From Ornithomonoglobus_A sp034090805 (GTDB lineage: Bacteria; Bacillota; Clostridia; UBA1381), in contig JAXDRV010000112.1 of assembly GCA_034090805.1 (NCBI GenBank), positions 1-5,154 on the forward strand: a DNA stretch of 5,154 bases, given 5' to 3'. The notes below the pieces were generated by a model that had not been told where the DNA came from, ran no database searches, and saw only the letters and a list, made by a program, of their open reading frames with translations. The position numbers and the translations under genes are program-made. Positions within the stretch are counted from its first letter, which is position 1; the number at the start of each line of letters is the position of its first letter. Positions 5,141-5,154 of this stretch are shown here, piece by piece.

Positions 5141-5154
5141 CTAAAAAAGAGTTT
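5141..5154 (+). rRNA. rrs: 16S ribosomal RNA, 5' end (cut by window)
   Basis: The final bases AAGAGTTT align with E. coli 16S positions 7-14 (the start of the universal AGAGTTTGATC primer site), which puts nucleotide 1 near 5141. Only about 14 nt lie in the window. The tandem promoters and boxA-like leader upstream support the call. The mature 5' end may differ by a few nt. Confidence 0.75.

Overview
This window looks like chromosome from a low-GC Gram-positive anaerobe, probably a clostridial (Ruminococcaceae/Oscillospiraceae-like) Firmicute. The evidence is the purine-rich Shine-Dalgarno sites, the near-consensus sigma-A promoters with 17-bp spacers, the A/T-rich intergenic DNA, and the tandem-promoter rRNA leader in a style common in Clostridia. 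The taxonomic placement is inference, because only about 14 nt of 16S rRNA is present.

Layout. Positions 1-214 hold no gene. They contain four perfect or near-perfect stem-loops (3-25, 47-84, 84-124, 124-181), the last three packed end to end. Positions 215-4378 are five tightly packed minus-strand genes, in transcription order: a small ABM-domain monooxygenase (4378-4079), a plant/proteobacterial-type glutamate-cysteine ligase (4076-2862), a glutathionylspermidine-synthase-like ATP-grasp ligase (2845-1511), a short MGMT-family alkyltransferase (1518-1198) and a CaCA/YrbG-type cation:Ca2+ antiporter (1171-215). Gaps are 2, 16, -8 and 26 nt, so this is very likely one operon. A strong extended -10 promoter at 4429-4457 lies just upstream.

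Positions 4458-4918 contain no credible protein gene. Reading leftward there is a second minus-strand promoter (4612-4640), followed by two hairpins and a U6 tract: either a small RNA or a long structured leader for the operon. Further right are a 20-bp palindrome (4671-4690) and a three-armed GTGACG/CGTCAC inverted repeat whose middle arm can pair with either flank (4704-4793). From 4919 to the end is the start of an rRNA operon on the plus strand: two duplicated promoters (P1, P2), each followed at the same offset by a 5' stem-loop, a boxA-like leader element, and the first bases of 16S rRNA.

How the genes may work together. Glutamate-cysteine ligase should make gamma-glutamylcysteine. The next gene is not gshB but an ATP-grasp of the glutathionylspermidine-synthase fold, which suggests an amide ligase using gamma-Glu-Cys or a related gamma-glutamyl compound. 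The ABM monooxygenase, DNA alkyl-repair protein and Ca2+ antiporter fit a general stress/redox theme, but that link is inferred from co-location only. The points most worth following up are the unexpected GCL/ATP-grasp pair, the chained hairpins at the left edge and the structured intergenic RNA/DNA.
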